Below are positions 45,734-54,790 of a stretch of 64,000 bases of DNA, piece after piece. Each line of letters begins with the position of its first letter. Positions within the stretch are counted from its first letter, which is position 1. The DNA lies in assembly GCF_000425865.1 (NCBI RefSeq), contig NZ_AUEG01000006.1, positions 1 through 64,000 on the forward strand, read 5' to 3'. The position numbers were made by a program, and so were the translations under genes. Source of the DNA: Lacticigenium naphthae DSM 19658. GTDB lineage: Bacteria > Bacillota > Bacilli > Lactobacillales > Carnobacteriaceae_A. The notes beneath the pieces were generated by a model. That model did not search any database, was not told the origin of the DNA, and saw nothing but the letters and a program-made list of their open reading frames with translations.

Positions 45734-47716
45734 ATGGAAAATAAAAAGCAAACAAAAATAGTCGCTTTGACGGCATGTCCAGTTGGTATAGCACATACCT
45801 ATATGGCTGCGGAAAACTTGCAAAAAGCAGGAGATAAAATGGGGGTGGATATTAAAGTTGAAACCCATGGATCCATTGGTGTAGAGAATGCGCTGACAGA
45901 CGAAGAAATCAGTCAAGCAGACGGTGTCATTATCGCCTCGGATACAGTGTTGGATAAATCAAGATTTAACGGTAAACCTTTGGTCGTTGTCGGTGTCCAG
46001 GAAGGTATCCGCAATCCAGAGGAATTGATTCAGCGAGTGATTGACGGAGATGCAGAAGTTTATGGAGATGTGGCTGATGCGCAGCAAGTTAAAAAATCAT
46101 CATCCAAGGATTCTGGTAACTTAGTATATCGTCACTTGATGAATGGCGTATCCTATATGGTACCATTTGTAGTTGTAGGTGGTTTGCTGATCGCGATTGC
46201 CTTGACTCTTGGTGGCGAACCAGGACCAGCGGGGATCGTTGTACCTGAAGGAACGATTTGGTCATCCATCCTGGCAATCGGTGGGGCCGCCATGTCATTT
46301 ATGATCCCCATACTTTCCGCTTTTATTGCTTACAGTATCGCTGACCGACCAGGGTTGGTCCCAGGGATGATCGGTGGGTTAATAGCAGCAGACGGAAGTT
46401 TTTATGGTAGTGAAGCCGGAGCGGGATTTATCGGAGGGATCATCACAGGTTTCTTGGCTGGTTATATCGCTTTATGGCTAAAAAAAGTGAAGGTTCCTCA
46501 AATGATGCGATCTGTCATGCCGATTATTTTCATTCCTATTCTCTCCTCTCTAGCAGTCGGACTCTTGTTTATCTTGGTAATCGGACAACCTGTAGCAACC
46601 TTCTTCCTTTTCCTAACTGAATGGTTGGCAGGTATGCAGGGTGGAAGCAGTATTGTCCTCGCGATGATACTCGGAGCGATGATTGCAGTCGACATGGGTG
46701 GACCATTCAACAAAGTGGCTTTTCTATTTGGAGCTGGAATGATAGCAGAAGGAAACTATGAAATCATGGGACCGATTGCAGTGGCTATATGTGTGCCGCC
46801 ACTTGGTCTTGGATTGGCTTCCTTCCTTTTAAAAGACAAATTTACAATTGGAGAAAGAGAAACGGGAAAAGCCAGTTTTACTATGGGACTTTTCGGAATA
46901 ACTGAAGGAGCTATTCCTTTTGCCACACAAGACCCTCTTCGCGTCATTCCAAGCATCGTCATTGGATCTGTTGCCGGAGCTGTGACGGCATCCATAGGAA
47001 ATGTCGGAGATCGAGTAGCTCATGGAGGTCCGATAGTTGCAGTTTTGGGAGCGGTGGACAATGTCCTGATGTTCTTTGTAGCTACTTTGGTAGGTGTCGC
47101 AGTCACTGTATTGATGTTGAAACTATTGAAAAAGAATATAGAAGAACCGGAAATGGCCGTTGCAACGGCTGGTGGAGCAGTAGTACCAACCTCAGAAAGA
47201 GCGACAGCGACTTCTGATCCAACCGAAGCAACTGCTGCACCGAATGTAGCAAAGCCTGTCAATCAGCTGACAGATATTTTGACCAAAGATTTGATCGAAT
47301 TGGATTTAAAAAGTTCGACTAAGGAAGATGTCATGGATGAATTGATTGCAAAATTAGCCAGGTATGGTGGTGTCACTTCCGAACGAGAATTTAAAAAAGC
47401 AATTCTTGCAAGAGAAGGGGAAAGTACAACGGGTATTGGAATGAATATAGCCATTCCCCACGGGAAATCATCTGCGGTAACGGAACCCTGTGTAGTATTT
47501 GGTCGTAAGAATGATGGCGTGGACTGGGATAGCCTCGATGGAACAGATGCAAAACTGATCTTTATGATCGCTGTTCCAGAAGACAACAAGGATAATGCCC
47601 ATTTGAAAATCCTACAAATGCTTTCAAGGAAATTGATGGATGATCAATTTAGAAATGACTTGATGAAATCAGAAACGAAGGAAGAAGCATACCGCTTATT
47701 GCAGGCTGTTTCTTGA
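45734..47716 (+). CDS. PTS fructose-family EIIBCA transporter
   Basis: A 660-residue fusion in the order IIB-IIC-IIA. IIB: phospho-Cys in LTACPVGIAHTYMA (about residue 15). IIC: eight or more membrane segments (about 130-460) with GGPFNKVAF and FGITEGAIPFA. A long Ala/Thr-rich linker (about 475-515) leads to IIA, phospho-His in IAIPHGKSSA (about 575). It imports and phosphorylates fructose or a related sugar (mannosyl-glycerate type is an alternative). An upstream frame extension to 45620 lacks a ribosome site; GGAGTGG serves ATG 45734. No 1-phosphofructokinase gene accompanies it. Confidence 0.9.
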   Translation: MENKKQTKIVALTACPVGIAHTYMAAENLQKAGDKMGVDIKVETHGSIGVENALTDEEISQADGVIIASDTVLDKSRFNGKPLVVVGVQEGIRNPEELIQRVIDGDAEVYGDVADAQQVKKSSSKDSGNLVYRHLMNGVSYMVPFVVVGGLLIAIALTLGGEPGPAGIVVPEGTIWSSILAIGGAAMSFMIPILSAFIAYSIADRPGLVPGMIGGLIAADGSFYGSEAGAGFIGGIITGFLAGYIALWLKKVKVPQMMRSVMPIIFIPILSSLAVGLLFILVIGQPVATFFLFLTEWLAGMQGGSSIVLAMILGAMIAVDMGGPFNKVAFLFGAGMIAEGNYEIMGPIAVAICVPPLGLGLASFLLKDKFTIGERETGKASFTMGLFGITEGAIPFATQDPLRVIPSIVIGSVAGAVTASIGNVGDRVAHGGPIVAVLGAVDNVLMFFVATLVGVAVTVLMLKLLKKNIEEPEMAVATAGGAVVPTSERATATSDPTEATAAPNVAKPVNQLTDILTKDLIELDLKSSTKEDVMDELIAKLARYGGVTSEREFKKAILAREGESTTGIGMNIAIPHGKSSAVTEPCVVFGRKNDGVDWDSLDGTDAKLIFMIAVPEDNKDNAHLKILQMLSRKLMDDQFRNDLMKSETKEEAYRLLQAVS

Positions 47717-47788
47717 TATACGAACAATGAATACGGTAGACTTAAGAGCGATTGAAATTCAACGCCACCTATTCAGTGCTTGTTCCCC

Positions 47789-47820
47789 AAAAAGGAACCA
47801 GATTAGTCTGGTTCCTTTTT
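47789..47820 (+). terminator. Terminator of PTS gene
   Basis: AAAAAGGAACCAGA-TTAG-TCTGGTTCCTTTTT, a twin of the hairpin at 45212. Confidence 0.93.
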
Positions 47821-47826
47821 GATTTG

Positions 47827-47940
47827 AATAATGTATTTATAGTATTATGAAAAGAGAGAATACAAAAATCAGAAGAGAGTGGATGAAAAAGAACATATCA
47901 GGTAGATCTGCTAGAAAAAGTTGACCTGATTGGAATGAAA
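47827..47940 (+). repeat. Right copy of duplicated sequence flanking the PTS gene
   Basis: Repeats the 45345 segment with about 75-80% identity, but the small frame is broken by substitutions and a gap. The 90 bp after it, up to the glycosyltransferase gene, hold nothing more. Confidence 0.65.
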
Positions 47941-48029
47941 AAAGGAAAAAAGGTGGTGCCCGAGTCCAAGGAAGCGGGAAACTTTAAAAAAATAGTGACA
48001 GGATAAATGCTTCTATAGGAGGAAACCAA

Positions 48030-49097
48030 ATGAATAGAAAATGGATCGTATTTTACATATCGTCCCATGGATTCGGACATATGACACGGTGCTTAGCGAT
48101 TATGGAGGAGATTCTTGAAACGACCGATTATAATCTTTACATAAACGGAGGGGAATCCCAGAATGCATTTGGGTACTCTTATTTATCGAGTTATGCTGAG
48201 AGGGTCCAGTTTCATGACTTGCAAACGGATGTGGGATTGATCACCCATCGAAACAGCCTAAAAATCGATAAGGAAAAAACCGAAAAAGAAGTTACTGAAT
48301 TTACCGAAAAATGGGATGAAATCATTGAAACAGAAGCAGACTTGTTGAAAGGAAAGACCATCGATTGGATAGTATGTGACATTAGCCCGATCGGTGCGCT
48401 GGTTGCGGATCGTTTGGGCGTTCGCTCTGTAGGTTTGTCCAATTTTACTTGGGTCGAACAATACGAAAATTTACATATGGATCCGAGCATTGTGAGGAGG
48501 TTTAAGGATGCGTATGCTCATTTTAATCGATTTGTGGAATATGAATTGAGTGTTCCAATGGAGCATGAAACCACTAAGGTGGATCGCTTGAATTTCGTCT
48601 CAAGAAAAGTCAGTCGGCAACGTGTAAGCGAAATAAAAGAGAAATATGGATCCGCTATCATGATCACAGCGGGGAAATCAGTCGATATTGAAAAGATTAC
48701 TATTCAAGATTATGATGGAACTGTTTTTTATACGAGCGGAATCGAAGTGACGGGAAGTGGAAGAAAGGTCGCTTTGCCAGCCAACATAATCGACACCCAA
48801 AATTACATTGCCGCCAGCGAAATGGTGATCGCCAAAGCTGGCTGGGGAACCATTGCTGAAGCCATCAATTCTCATAGGAAGTTGGTATTGATCGAGCGAG
48901 AGGATACTCTGGAGGACTCACATAGTATCCGCGAGTTGAAAAAGAGAAAACTTGCACTTTCCATCAAAGAAGAAGAACTCCAGAATATTGATATTCGAAA
49001 AATACAGGATGAACTGGACAGGACTATCGATCGAGTTCTATTGAATACCTATAGCAACCAGCCTTGTACGGTATTGAAGTGTTTGTCTATCCATTGA
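48030..49097 (+). CDS. MurG-like glycosyltransferase (GT-B fold)
   Basis: A 355-residue protein with a GT-B glycosyltransferase pattern: N-terminal FYISSHGFGHMTRCLAI (glycine-rich acceptor loop), middle SPIGALVADRLGVRSVGLSNFTW, and C-terminal nucleotide-sugar loop AGWGTIAEAINSHRKLVLIER. The N-terminal HGFGH motif is shared with the glycosyltransferase-like half of L-arabinokinases, notable near an arabinose locus, but the kinase half is missing. AGGAGG precedes the ATG. Substrate unknown; transcribed alone. Confidence 0.75.
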   Translation: MNRKWIVFYISSHGFGHMTRCLAIMEEILETTDYNLYINGGESQNAFGYSYLSSYAERVQFHDLQTDVGLITHRNSLKIDKEKTEKEVTEFTEKWDEIIETEADLLKGKTIDWIVCDISPIGALVADRLGVRSVGLSNFTWVEQYENLHMDPSIVRRFKDAYAHFNRFVEYELSVPMEHETTKVDRLNFVSRKVSRQRVSEIKEKYGSAIMITAGKSVDIEKITIQDYDGTVFYTSGIEVTGSGRKVALPANIIDTQNYIAASEMVIAKAGWGTIAEAINSHRKLVLIEREDTLEDSHSIRELKKRKLALSIKEEELQNIDIRKIQDELDRTIDRVLLNTYSNQPCTVLKCLSIH

Positions 49098-49116
49098 TCA
49101 AGTCAGAATAGTTTCC

Positions 49117-49151
49117 AGTCGGCAAGAAGACAAGAAATCGCCGACTTTTTT
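49117..49151 (+). terminator. Terminator of glycosyltransferase gene
   Basis: AGTCGGC pairs with GCCGACT across a 16-nt loop, followed by T6. The 190 bp between here and the next terminator-like hairpin (AAAAAAG/CTTTTTT near 49345-49375) hold no gene. Confidence 0.8.
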
Positions 49152-49381
49152 CTAAGGATCGACTAAATCGGTGGAAACCGAGGGGGGGAGTCCTCAAGGA
49201 GATGAAGAAAGAGCCAATAAGGGTGAGAATGATTCAACACGATCAGAAAGCCGATCAATTGTCATGGTGAACTAGTAAAAATAACTTCTGCTAAGTTTAA
49301 ATCAACAAAGTAATAAGCAGATACTAATTGAATAGCACAAATAAAAAAGTTGGAAAATTTCAGCTTTTTTTTATTTTTTAC

Positions 49382-49408
49382 TTAAGTCGTCCTTTTTTAT
49401 TCCGATAG
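49382..49408 (+). promoter_or_regulatory. Sigma-28-type promoter of chemoreceptor 1
   Basis: TTAA-N16-CCGATAG. It matches the motility sigma consensus TAAA-N15-GCCGATAT in spacing and core, and the other two receptor genes have the same element. Confidence 0.8.
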
Positions 49409-49443
49409 ATAAAAGATGAGTTGAATAAGAGAGGGTTGAAAAT

Positions 49444-51507
49444 ATGAAGTTACGTAAACGAAAGTTAGGAAAATCTCAAAAGAATAAATCGATACGGACC
49501 AAATTGTTTCCGATGTTCATCGGTTTAGCAATGGTCCCCGTTATGATCGCTCTATTTTTGTCTTATAGAGAAACAATGGAATTGTTGGAAAACAGAGTTA
49601 TTCTACGTCAGCAAGAAGCGACGGCTGATGTGGCGAAGATGATGACAACGATGGTGGATACAGCAGAACTGGCTATTTCTGTTTTAGCAGAAGATGAAAC
49701 TGTTTTACAAGTTGACGATGTCACTAATCAAGGATTATTAACGAATAAAAGCAATTTGTTAAAAGATAGTAATCCACAATTGCTGGATATTTATTATTAC
49801 GCTCCAGAAACAGGACTAGTAGGCAGCGTTCAAGGTGTACCAGATGACTTTGATGCCACAACAAGAGAATGGTACCAGGGAGCGATGGCAGAAGAAGGAT
49901 CAACTTTTTGGACTTCACCGTATGCTGATGTTGTTACAGGAGCAAGTGCAGTTACGGTTGCGCAAGCTGTTGGTGATGCAGGAGTCATAGGGGCAGATAT
50001 CAGTTTTCAGACAATCTCAGACGACGTTGCTGAAGTATCCTTTGGGAATACTGGCGAAGTTTATGTCATTTCTCAAGATGGGTATGTTCAAATGTCTAAA
50101 GATACCGACTGGATAGGGACTGATGTAGCAGAAGAAGGTATATTTACTGACGTGACAGAGACGGCGGGCTATCTGAATAATGGAGACGAACATGGTGGTT
50201 TTGCTGATTATTATGAAACGGTGCCTAGCTTAGGATTTACAGTGTACGGAACAGTGGCTGAAAATGAAATGACAGATGAAATCGTATCATTTTTAAGAAT
50301 TGCCGTTATTGTGCTCGTGCTTTCACTTATTTTAGCTAGTGTGACCGCATACTTCTTAACAAAATACTTAACGAATATAGCTGAAGGGATCAAACAAGCA
50401 CTTGAAAGAGCAAAACAAGGGGACTTATATGTACGCTTGACTGGGAATGATTTAAACCAGTCCAACAAAAATGTTGGCAAAAGAAATTACAAAGAAAAAG
50501 AGTTAGAGTCTAATGGAGATGAATTTCATCAGATCGCTTTAGCTTTCAATGATACGATGGATACATTTTATGGAACAGTGGCGATGATTCAAGGGAATAG
50601 TCAGATGATTTTGAATATGTCTAAAACCTTGAATGAAATTGGAAATCAAACGAGTTCCGCTACAGAAGGTGTTTCCGAAACAATTACAGAAATTGCCCAG
50701 GCCACCGGAACTCAAACGCAAGATACAGAACAAACATTGAGTTTAATGACTGGTTTAGCCTCTTCTATAGGAGAAGTGGAAACCAAAATGGATAAAATGG
50801 GCGCGATGGCTGATAAAACAATCGTGGCTAGTGGCAACAATAATGCTTCTATGCAAGAAGTCAGTCAAAACTGGAATGAAACCAATAGTATTTTGGGAGA
50901 TTTAAAAAATAATATCCAAGAAGTGGATACAGATATCCAAAGTATTGAAGGGATCACCCAAGTCATTCAAAGTATTTCAGAACAAACGAATTTACTCGCG
51001 TTAAATGCGTCGATCGAAGCAGCCCGTGCGGGTGAAGCTGGAAGAGGATTCTCAGTGGTTGCTGAAGAGATCCGGAAACTTGCTGAACAAAGCAATGTCT
51101 CATCCCAAAATATCACGGGGATCATCCAAGCGATCCAAGGGAAATCAACGGCGATGGTGTCAACGTTAAATACAGCTTCGACAGGTAGTGAAAAACAAAC
51201 AAAAATGATCAAACAGGCAATCGATGCAAATGGAGAAGTAGTCGATCAAGTTGAAAAATTGGTTGAAACTATTGTCTTGGCTTCACAAGTCAGTCAAGAA
51301 ATTAATGAAAACAAAGATAAAGTTGTCTCTTCTTTAGAAAATATTGCGGCTTCTGCAGAAGAAAATTCTGCCGGAACAGAAGAAGTGTCTGCTAATGCAG
51401 AAGAAATTTTGGCAACGATGGAAGAATTTTCATCTAACATTTCACAACTAGAAGAAATTGCTGAACAATTAAAAGAATCTTCTGCCCATTTTAAATTAGC
51501 AGAGTAA
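49444..51507 (+). CDS. Methyl-accepting chemotaxis protein 1
   Basis: A 687-residue receptor: basic N-terminus, TM1 (about residues 25-43), extracellular double-Cache-like sensor (about 44-278; [14 protein letters not shown] is the Cache ligand segment), TM2 (about 282-304), HAMP (about 305-365) and a long cytoplasmic coiled coil with the kinase-contact tip [20 protein letters not shown] (about residue 520). The ligand is unknown; such Cache domains often bind amino or organic acids. AGAGGG precedes the ATG. About two thirds identical to receptor 2 over the full length, more in the signalling part. Confidence 0.93.
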   Translation: MKLRKRKLGKSQKNKSIRTKLFPMFIGLAMVPVMIALFLSYRETMELLENRVILRQQEATADVAKMMTTMVDTAELAISVLAEDETVLQVDDVTNQGLLTNKSNLLKDSNPQLLDIYYYAPETGLVGSVQGVPDDFDATTREWYQGAMAEEGSTFWTSPYADVVTGASAVTVAQAVGDAGVIGADISFQTISDDVAEVSFGNTGEVYVISQDGYVQMSKDTDWIGTDVAEEGIFTDVTETAGYLNNGDEHGGFADYYETVPSLGFTVYGTVAENEMTDEIVSFLRIAVIVLVLSLILASVTAYFLTKYLTNIAEGIKQALERAKQGDLYVRLTGNDLNQSNKNVGKRNYKEKELESNGDEFHQIALAFNDTMDTFYGTVAMIQGNSQMILNMSKTLNEIGNQTSSATEGVSETITEIAQATGTQTQDTEQTLSLMTGLASSIGEVETKMDKMGAMADKTIVASGNNNASMQEVSQNWNETNSILGDLKNNIQEVDTDIQSIEGITQVIQSISEQTNLLALNASIEAARAGEAGRGFSVVAEEIRKLAEQSNVSSQNITGIIQAIQGKSTAMVSTLNTASTGSEKQTKMIKQAIDANGEVVDQVEKLVETIVLASQVSQEINENKDKVVSSLENIAASAEENSAGTEEVSANAEEILATMEEFSSNISQLEEIAEQLKESSAHFKLAE

Positions 51508-51587
51508 CTATTTATTCCAGGAACCTAAAAGTAAAAAGAATTGTCTTATAAAAAATTGGGTCCACGAATCAATTAAATATAGTGAAA

Positions 51588-51645
51588 AAAGCACGCTCTT
51601 CACATTAGTAGGCAAAATACAGACTAATGTGAGAGCGTGCTTTCT
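51588..51645. terminator. Bidirectional terminator, long stem
   Basis: AAAGCACGCTCTTCACATTAG pairs with its near-perfect complement around about 15 nt, between convergent receptor 1 and MFS genes. Confidence 0.9.
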
Positions 51646-51666
51646 TCTAATGACTATTTTTTAGCG

Positions 51667-52920
51667 CTAATATATTCGATTTACTTTTTGTGCTTTCGCA
51701 CGTGTATTCATATATGCTTCGATTTTTAATCCAGGAATTGTTAACATAGACATAAAACTTACTAGATAAAGAACAGACAAGAAGCCCACGACAGTAAACA
51801 AATTGGAGTAATCCATTAGAAAGCCTATTGCTAATGAAGAGAATCCTCCAATCGCTCGGCCTACATTCAGAACCGCATTATTAGCAATAGAATGGATTCG
51901 ACTTGGATAAAGTATACTGACGATTGCCCCATAACCTGGGAACATCCCATTTACAAAGAATCCAACAAATGCTCCACCGAATAACAAAGTCCATTGTGAA
52001 CTAGTAAAAACAAGTAGGAATACGGAAGTTGCAGAAGCGAGTAGAAAGACTGCAAATACATTGCGTGGCCCGAATTTATCTAATAACCGACCAAATGTCA
52101 ACATGCCCAATGACATTCCGATAATTGTTACGATCATCCAGAGAGATGAACCAGTGACAGTAAGTCCAATTCGTTCTTGCATGATGGAAGGAAGCCAATT
52201 CATCAAACCAAAATATCCTGCAATTTGAATGGTAGCCATCAACATTAATGAAAGAGTAGTGCGAGTTAATTCTCTTGTTCGGAACAATTCCTTTAAAGAA
52301 GGTTTTTCTTTGTTGATTTCTTCAGGAGAAGCCATCAGTTCAAAATCTTCGTCAATCGATAGATGTAACCAAATAACTAGTCCGAGCGGAATGAGTCCAA
52401 ACAGGAATAAAGCTCTCCAACCAAGAAGTGGTATCATCATGCCGGCTAACAAGGCTGCCGTTATGGCACCCAGTTGCCCTGCAACACCATTCCAGGAAGA
52501 CAGCTGACCCAATTTTTCAGGAGGAGAAACTTTAGCAATAATGCTCATTGCTATCCCATACTCTCCACCGGCTCCTATTCCGGCAATAAAACGGAGAACG
52601 CAAATCCAGAAGAAGGACTCGATAAAAAAGAGACCAGCAGTAGCAAGTGAAAATATAATAATAGACCATTTGAAGAGCCTAAGATTTCCGTTACGATCGG
52701 CCAGTACTCCGAAAGTCAGGCCGCCTAATAACATACCAAGATTAGTGATAGTAGAAATAAAGCCTCCTTGGGCACCTGTAATTCCAAGGTCAGTGATAAT
52801 AGAAGATAAGGCGAATGACAAAAACATGACATTCATATCGTCCATACCTGATCCGGACAGGGCCGCAAAGAGGGCTTTGGCTTTGTTATTAGACAGACTG
52901 GTGCTAGTAGTGCTTGACAT
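51667..52920 (-). CDS. MFS transporter (AAHS/sugar-porter-like)
   Basis: A 417-residue, 12-TM transporter. The loop 2-3 motif FGVLADRNGNLRLFKW, then FIAGIGAGGEYGIAMSIIAK (aromatic-acid:H+ symporter-like) and FGRLLDKFGPRNVFAVF in the second half are visible. The frame extends 65 codons upstream, but only ATG 52920 has a ribosome site (AAGGAGAG), and its N-terminus MSSTTSTSLSNNK is typical. It is divergent from the pyrFE operon; uptake of orotate or another aromatic acid would fit but is inference. Confidence 0.85.
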   Translation of the reverse strand: MSSTTSTSLSNNKAKALFAALSGSGMDDMNVMFLSFALSSIITDLGITGAQGGFISTITNLGMLLGGLTFGVLADRNGNLRLFKWSIIIFSLATAGLFFIESFFWICVLRFIAGIGAGGEYGIAMSIIAKVSPPEKLGQLSSWNGVAGQLGAITAALLAGMMIPLLGWRALFLFGLIPLGLVIWLHLSIDEDFELMASPEEINKEKPSLKELFRTRELTRTTLSLMLMATIQIAGYFGLMNWLPSIMQERIGLTVTGSSLWMIVTIIGMSLGMLTFGRLLDKFGPRNVFAVFLLASATSVFLLVFTSSQWTLLFGGAFVGFFVNGMFPGYGAIVSILYPSRIHSIANNAVLNVGRAIGGFSSLAIGFLMDYSNLFTVVGFLSVLYLVSFMSMLTIPGLKIEAYMNTRAKAQKVNRIY

Positions 52921-53020
52921 AGAACATCTCTCCTTAAAATGGTTGCTCACAGACAACCTTAATTTTAAATCTCTAAAAGTATATCGAGTTTTTTTTAAGA
53001 TGGCAAGCATTATTTTTTCG

Positions 53021-53049
53021 TTGACAATTTCTAAAGATATGTATAGGAT
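53021..53049 (+). promoter_or_regulatory. Sigma-A promoter of pyrFE
   Basis: TTGACA-N17-TAGGAT, consensus -35, upstream of the attenuator leader. Confidence 0.78.
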
Positions 53050-53080
53050 TAACAACAGTGAACAAAATGATTTCCTTAAT

Positions 53081-53168
53081 TGAGTCCCGTGAGGCTGGAA
53101 GGAAGTGCGGAGCAATATAAGCTTTCCTTAGCCTTTTATGCCTATTTTTAGGATGAAAGGTTTTTTTT
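53081..53168 (+). promoter_or_regulatory. PyrR-type RNA attenuator of pyrFE
   Basis: GAGTCCCGTGAGGCTGG (53082-53098) fits the PyrR-binding loop (UCCxGxGAGGCU-like). It is followed by a terminator CCTTT-N4-CCTA / TAGG-N3-AAAGG with T8 (53132-53168). UMP-bound PyrR would stabilise the anti-antiterminator and allow termination. Part of the terminator's 5' side can pair upstream (GGAAGG with CCTT-type sequence), giving the antiterminator. Confidence 0.82.
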
Positions 53169-53221
53169 ATGGAATGATAAAAAGGAAAATAGACTAGAAG
53201 AAAGATAGGGAGGATAATAGA

Positions 53222-53932
53222 ATGAATGAAATAATGATAGCCTTAGATTTTTCATCAAAAAAAGAAGCCATGACGCTTATTGAAAAATTCGATGATGAAT
53301 CAATGTATTTGAAGGTCGGGATGGAACTTTTTTATGCAGAAGGAAAAGATTTCATTCGCATTTTAAAAGAAAAAGGACACCAGATTTTTTTAGATTTAAA
53401 GCTACATGATATTCCTAATACAGTTTATAGAGCTATGAAAAATTTAGCATCACTAGAAATAGATATGATCAATGTGCATGCCTCAGGTGGCAAAGAAATG
53501 ATGATTGCAGCCAAAAAAGGATTAGAAGATGGAACGAAAGAAGGCGCTCAGCGGCAGTTGTTGATTGCTGTAACACAATTGACCTCCACAACCGAAGCTC
53601 AAATGAAAAGTGAGCAGTTTGTTTCAGGAACTTTAGAAGAGAGTGTTCTAAGATATGCTAAATTGGCTAATGAGGCGGGATTAGATGGTGTGGTATGTTC
53701 TGCATGGGAAGCTGAAGGCATTCATGAGGTAACAGATTCAAAATTTATATGTGTAATACCTGGGATTCGTCCAAAAGATTTTGAAGCGGATGATCAGAAA
53801 CGAGTGGCCACACCGAGAATGGCACGTGAACTGGGGGCCTCCTGTATCGTAGTTGGGCGGCCTATAACACAGGTAATGGATTCGGTGGCTACTTATCGTT
53901 CAATCAAAAAACAATGGGAAGAGGTTAATTGA
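53222..53932 (+). CDS. pyrF: Orotidine-5'-phosphate decarboxylase
   Basis: A 236-residue TIM-barrel enzyme that makes UMP from OMP. IALDF and KVGMELFYAEG open the barrel, the catalytic FLDLKLHDIPNTV (about residue 60) carries the D-K-x-x-D array, and VIPGIRPKD with VVGRPITQ bind phosphate. AGGGAGG precedes the ATG. It lies behind a PyrR attenuator and ends 1 bp before pyrE. Only the last two UMP-synthesis steps are here; carAB, pyrB, pyrC and pyrD are not in the window. Confidence 0.95.
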   Translation: MNEIMIALDFSSKKEAMTLIEKFDDESMYLKVGMELFYAEGKDFIRILKEKGHQIFLDLKLHDIPNTVYRAMKNLASLEIDMINVHASGGKEMMIAAKKGLEDGTKEGAQRQLLIAVTQLTSTTEAQMKSEQFVSGTLEESVLRYAKLANEAGLDGVVCSAWEAEGIHEVTDSKFICVIPGIRPKDFEADDQKRVATPRMARELGASCIVVGRPITQVMDSVATYRSIKKQWEEVN

Positions 53933-53933
53933 T

Positions 53934-54596
53934 ATGAATCAAACAGAAATTTTTGCTGAATTATTATTGGATTGCAAAGCAGTTACATTGAATCCGAAAG
54001 AACCCTACACTTGGTCAAGTGGTATTAAAAGCCCTATTTATTGTGATAATCGGGTCATTATGAGTTATCCTGAATTACGCAAAAAAGTTGCTTATGGACT
54101 AGCAAAATTAATTCGAAAACATTATCCTGATGTGGAAGTTATTGCAGGAACAGCAACAGCAGGAATACCTCATGCTGCATGGGTAGCTGATGAAATGAAT
54201 CTTCCGATGATCTATATTCGTGGAAAGGCGAAAGGGCACGGAAAGCAAAATCAGATTGAAGGACGATTAAAAAAAGGACAAAAAGTAGTTTGCATAGAAG
54301 ATTTGATTTCGACTGGTGGGAGTGTTATTGAAGCTGCATGTGCAGTACAACAGTTAGGCGGAGAAATACTTGGATGTGCAGCTATTTTCACCTATCAACT
54401 AGATGCATCCGTAAATAACTTTGAAAGTGTCGGAATTAATATTCATACCTTATCAAATTACTCTGCTTTAATGAAAGAGGCGACTAAAAAAGGGATCATC
54501 AAATCTGAAGATAGACAGTATCTTGAGGATTGGCGTCATAATCCGAATGAGTGGAGAAATAAGCCAGCTGAAATTGTCCGCGAAAGTTATAATTGA
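53934..54596 (+). CDS. pyrE: Orotate phosphoribosyltransferase
   Basis: A 220-residue PRTase converting orotate and PRPP to OMP. The PRPP loop VVCIEDLISTGGSVIEA (about residue 120) and the flexible loop YIRGKAKGHGKQNQIEG are intact. It follows pyrF with AGAGG upstream. Length and motifs are normal. Confidence 0.95.
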   Translation: MNQTEIFAELLLDCKAVTLNPKEPYTWSSGIKSPIYCDNRVIMSYPELRKKVAYGLAKLIRKHYPDVEVIAGTATAGIPHAAWVADEMNLPMIYIRGKAKGHGKQNQIEGRLKKGQKVVCIEDLISTGGSVIEAACAVQQLGGEILGCAAIFTYQLDASVNNFESVGINIHTLSNYSALMKEATKKGIIKSEDRQYLEDWRHNPNEWRNKPAEIVRESYN

Positions 54597-54611
54597 ATAG
54601 TTTTGTAAATG

Positions 54612-54643
54612 GAGGTTGGGATAATAATCCCAATCTTTTTTTA
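54612..54643 (+). terminator. Terminator of pyrFE
   Basis: AGGTTGGGAT pairs with ATCCCAATCT across AAT-type loop, followed by T7. Confidence 0.88.
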
Positions 54644-54727
54644 AAATTTCTAATTGTATTTTATATTATATTTTGTATTGAAGTTGTAAATAAAAAAAAA
54701 CACTCTTTTGATTTATTGATCTTTCTC

Positions 54728-54754
54728 TTAATTACTGAGTATTTATTCCGATAG
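54728..54754 (+). promoter_or_regulatory. Sigma-28-type promoter of chemoreceptor 2
   Basis: TTAA-N16-CCGATAG, same layout as at 49382 and 57013. Confidence 0.8.
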
Positions 54755-54790
54755 ACTGAAGAGGAATAGAAAATAGAAGGGATGAAAAGA

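Noticed and set aside
52541-53083. 180-codon plus-strand frame opposite the MFS gene
   Set aside because: Antisense shadow of a membrane-protein gene; it would run through the pyrFE promoter.
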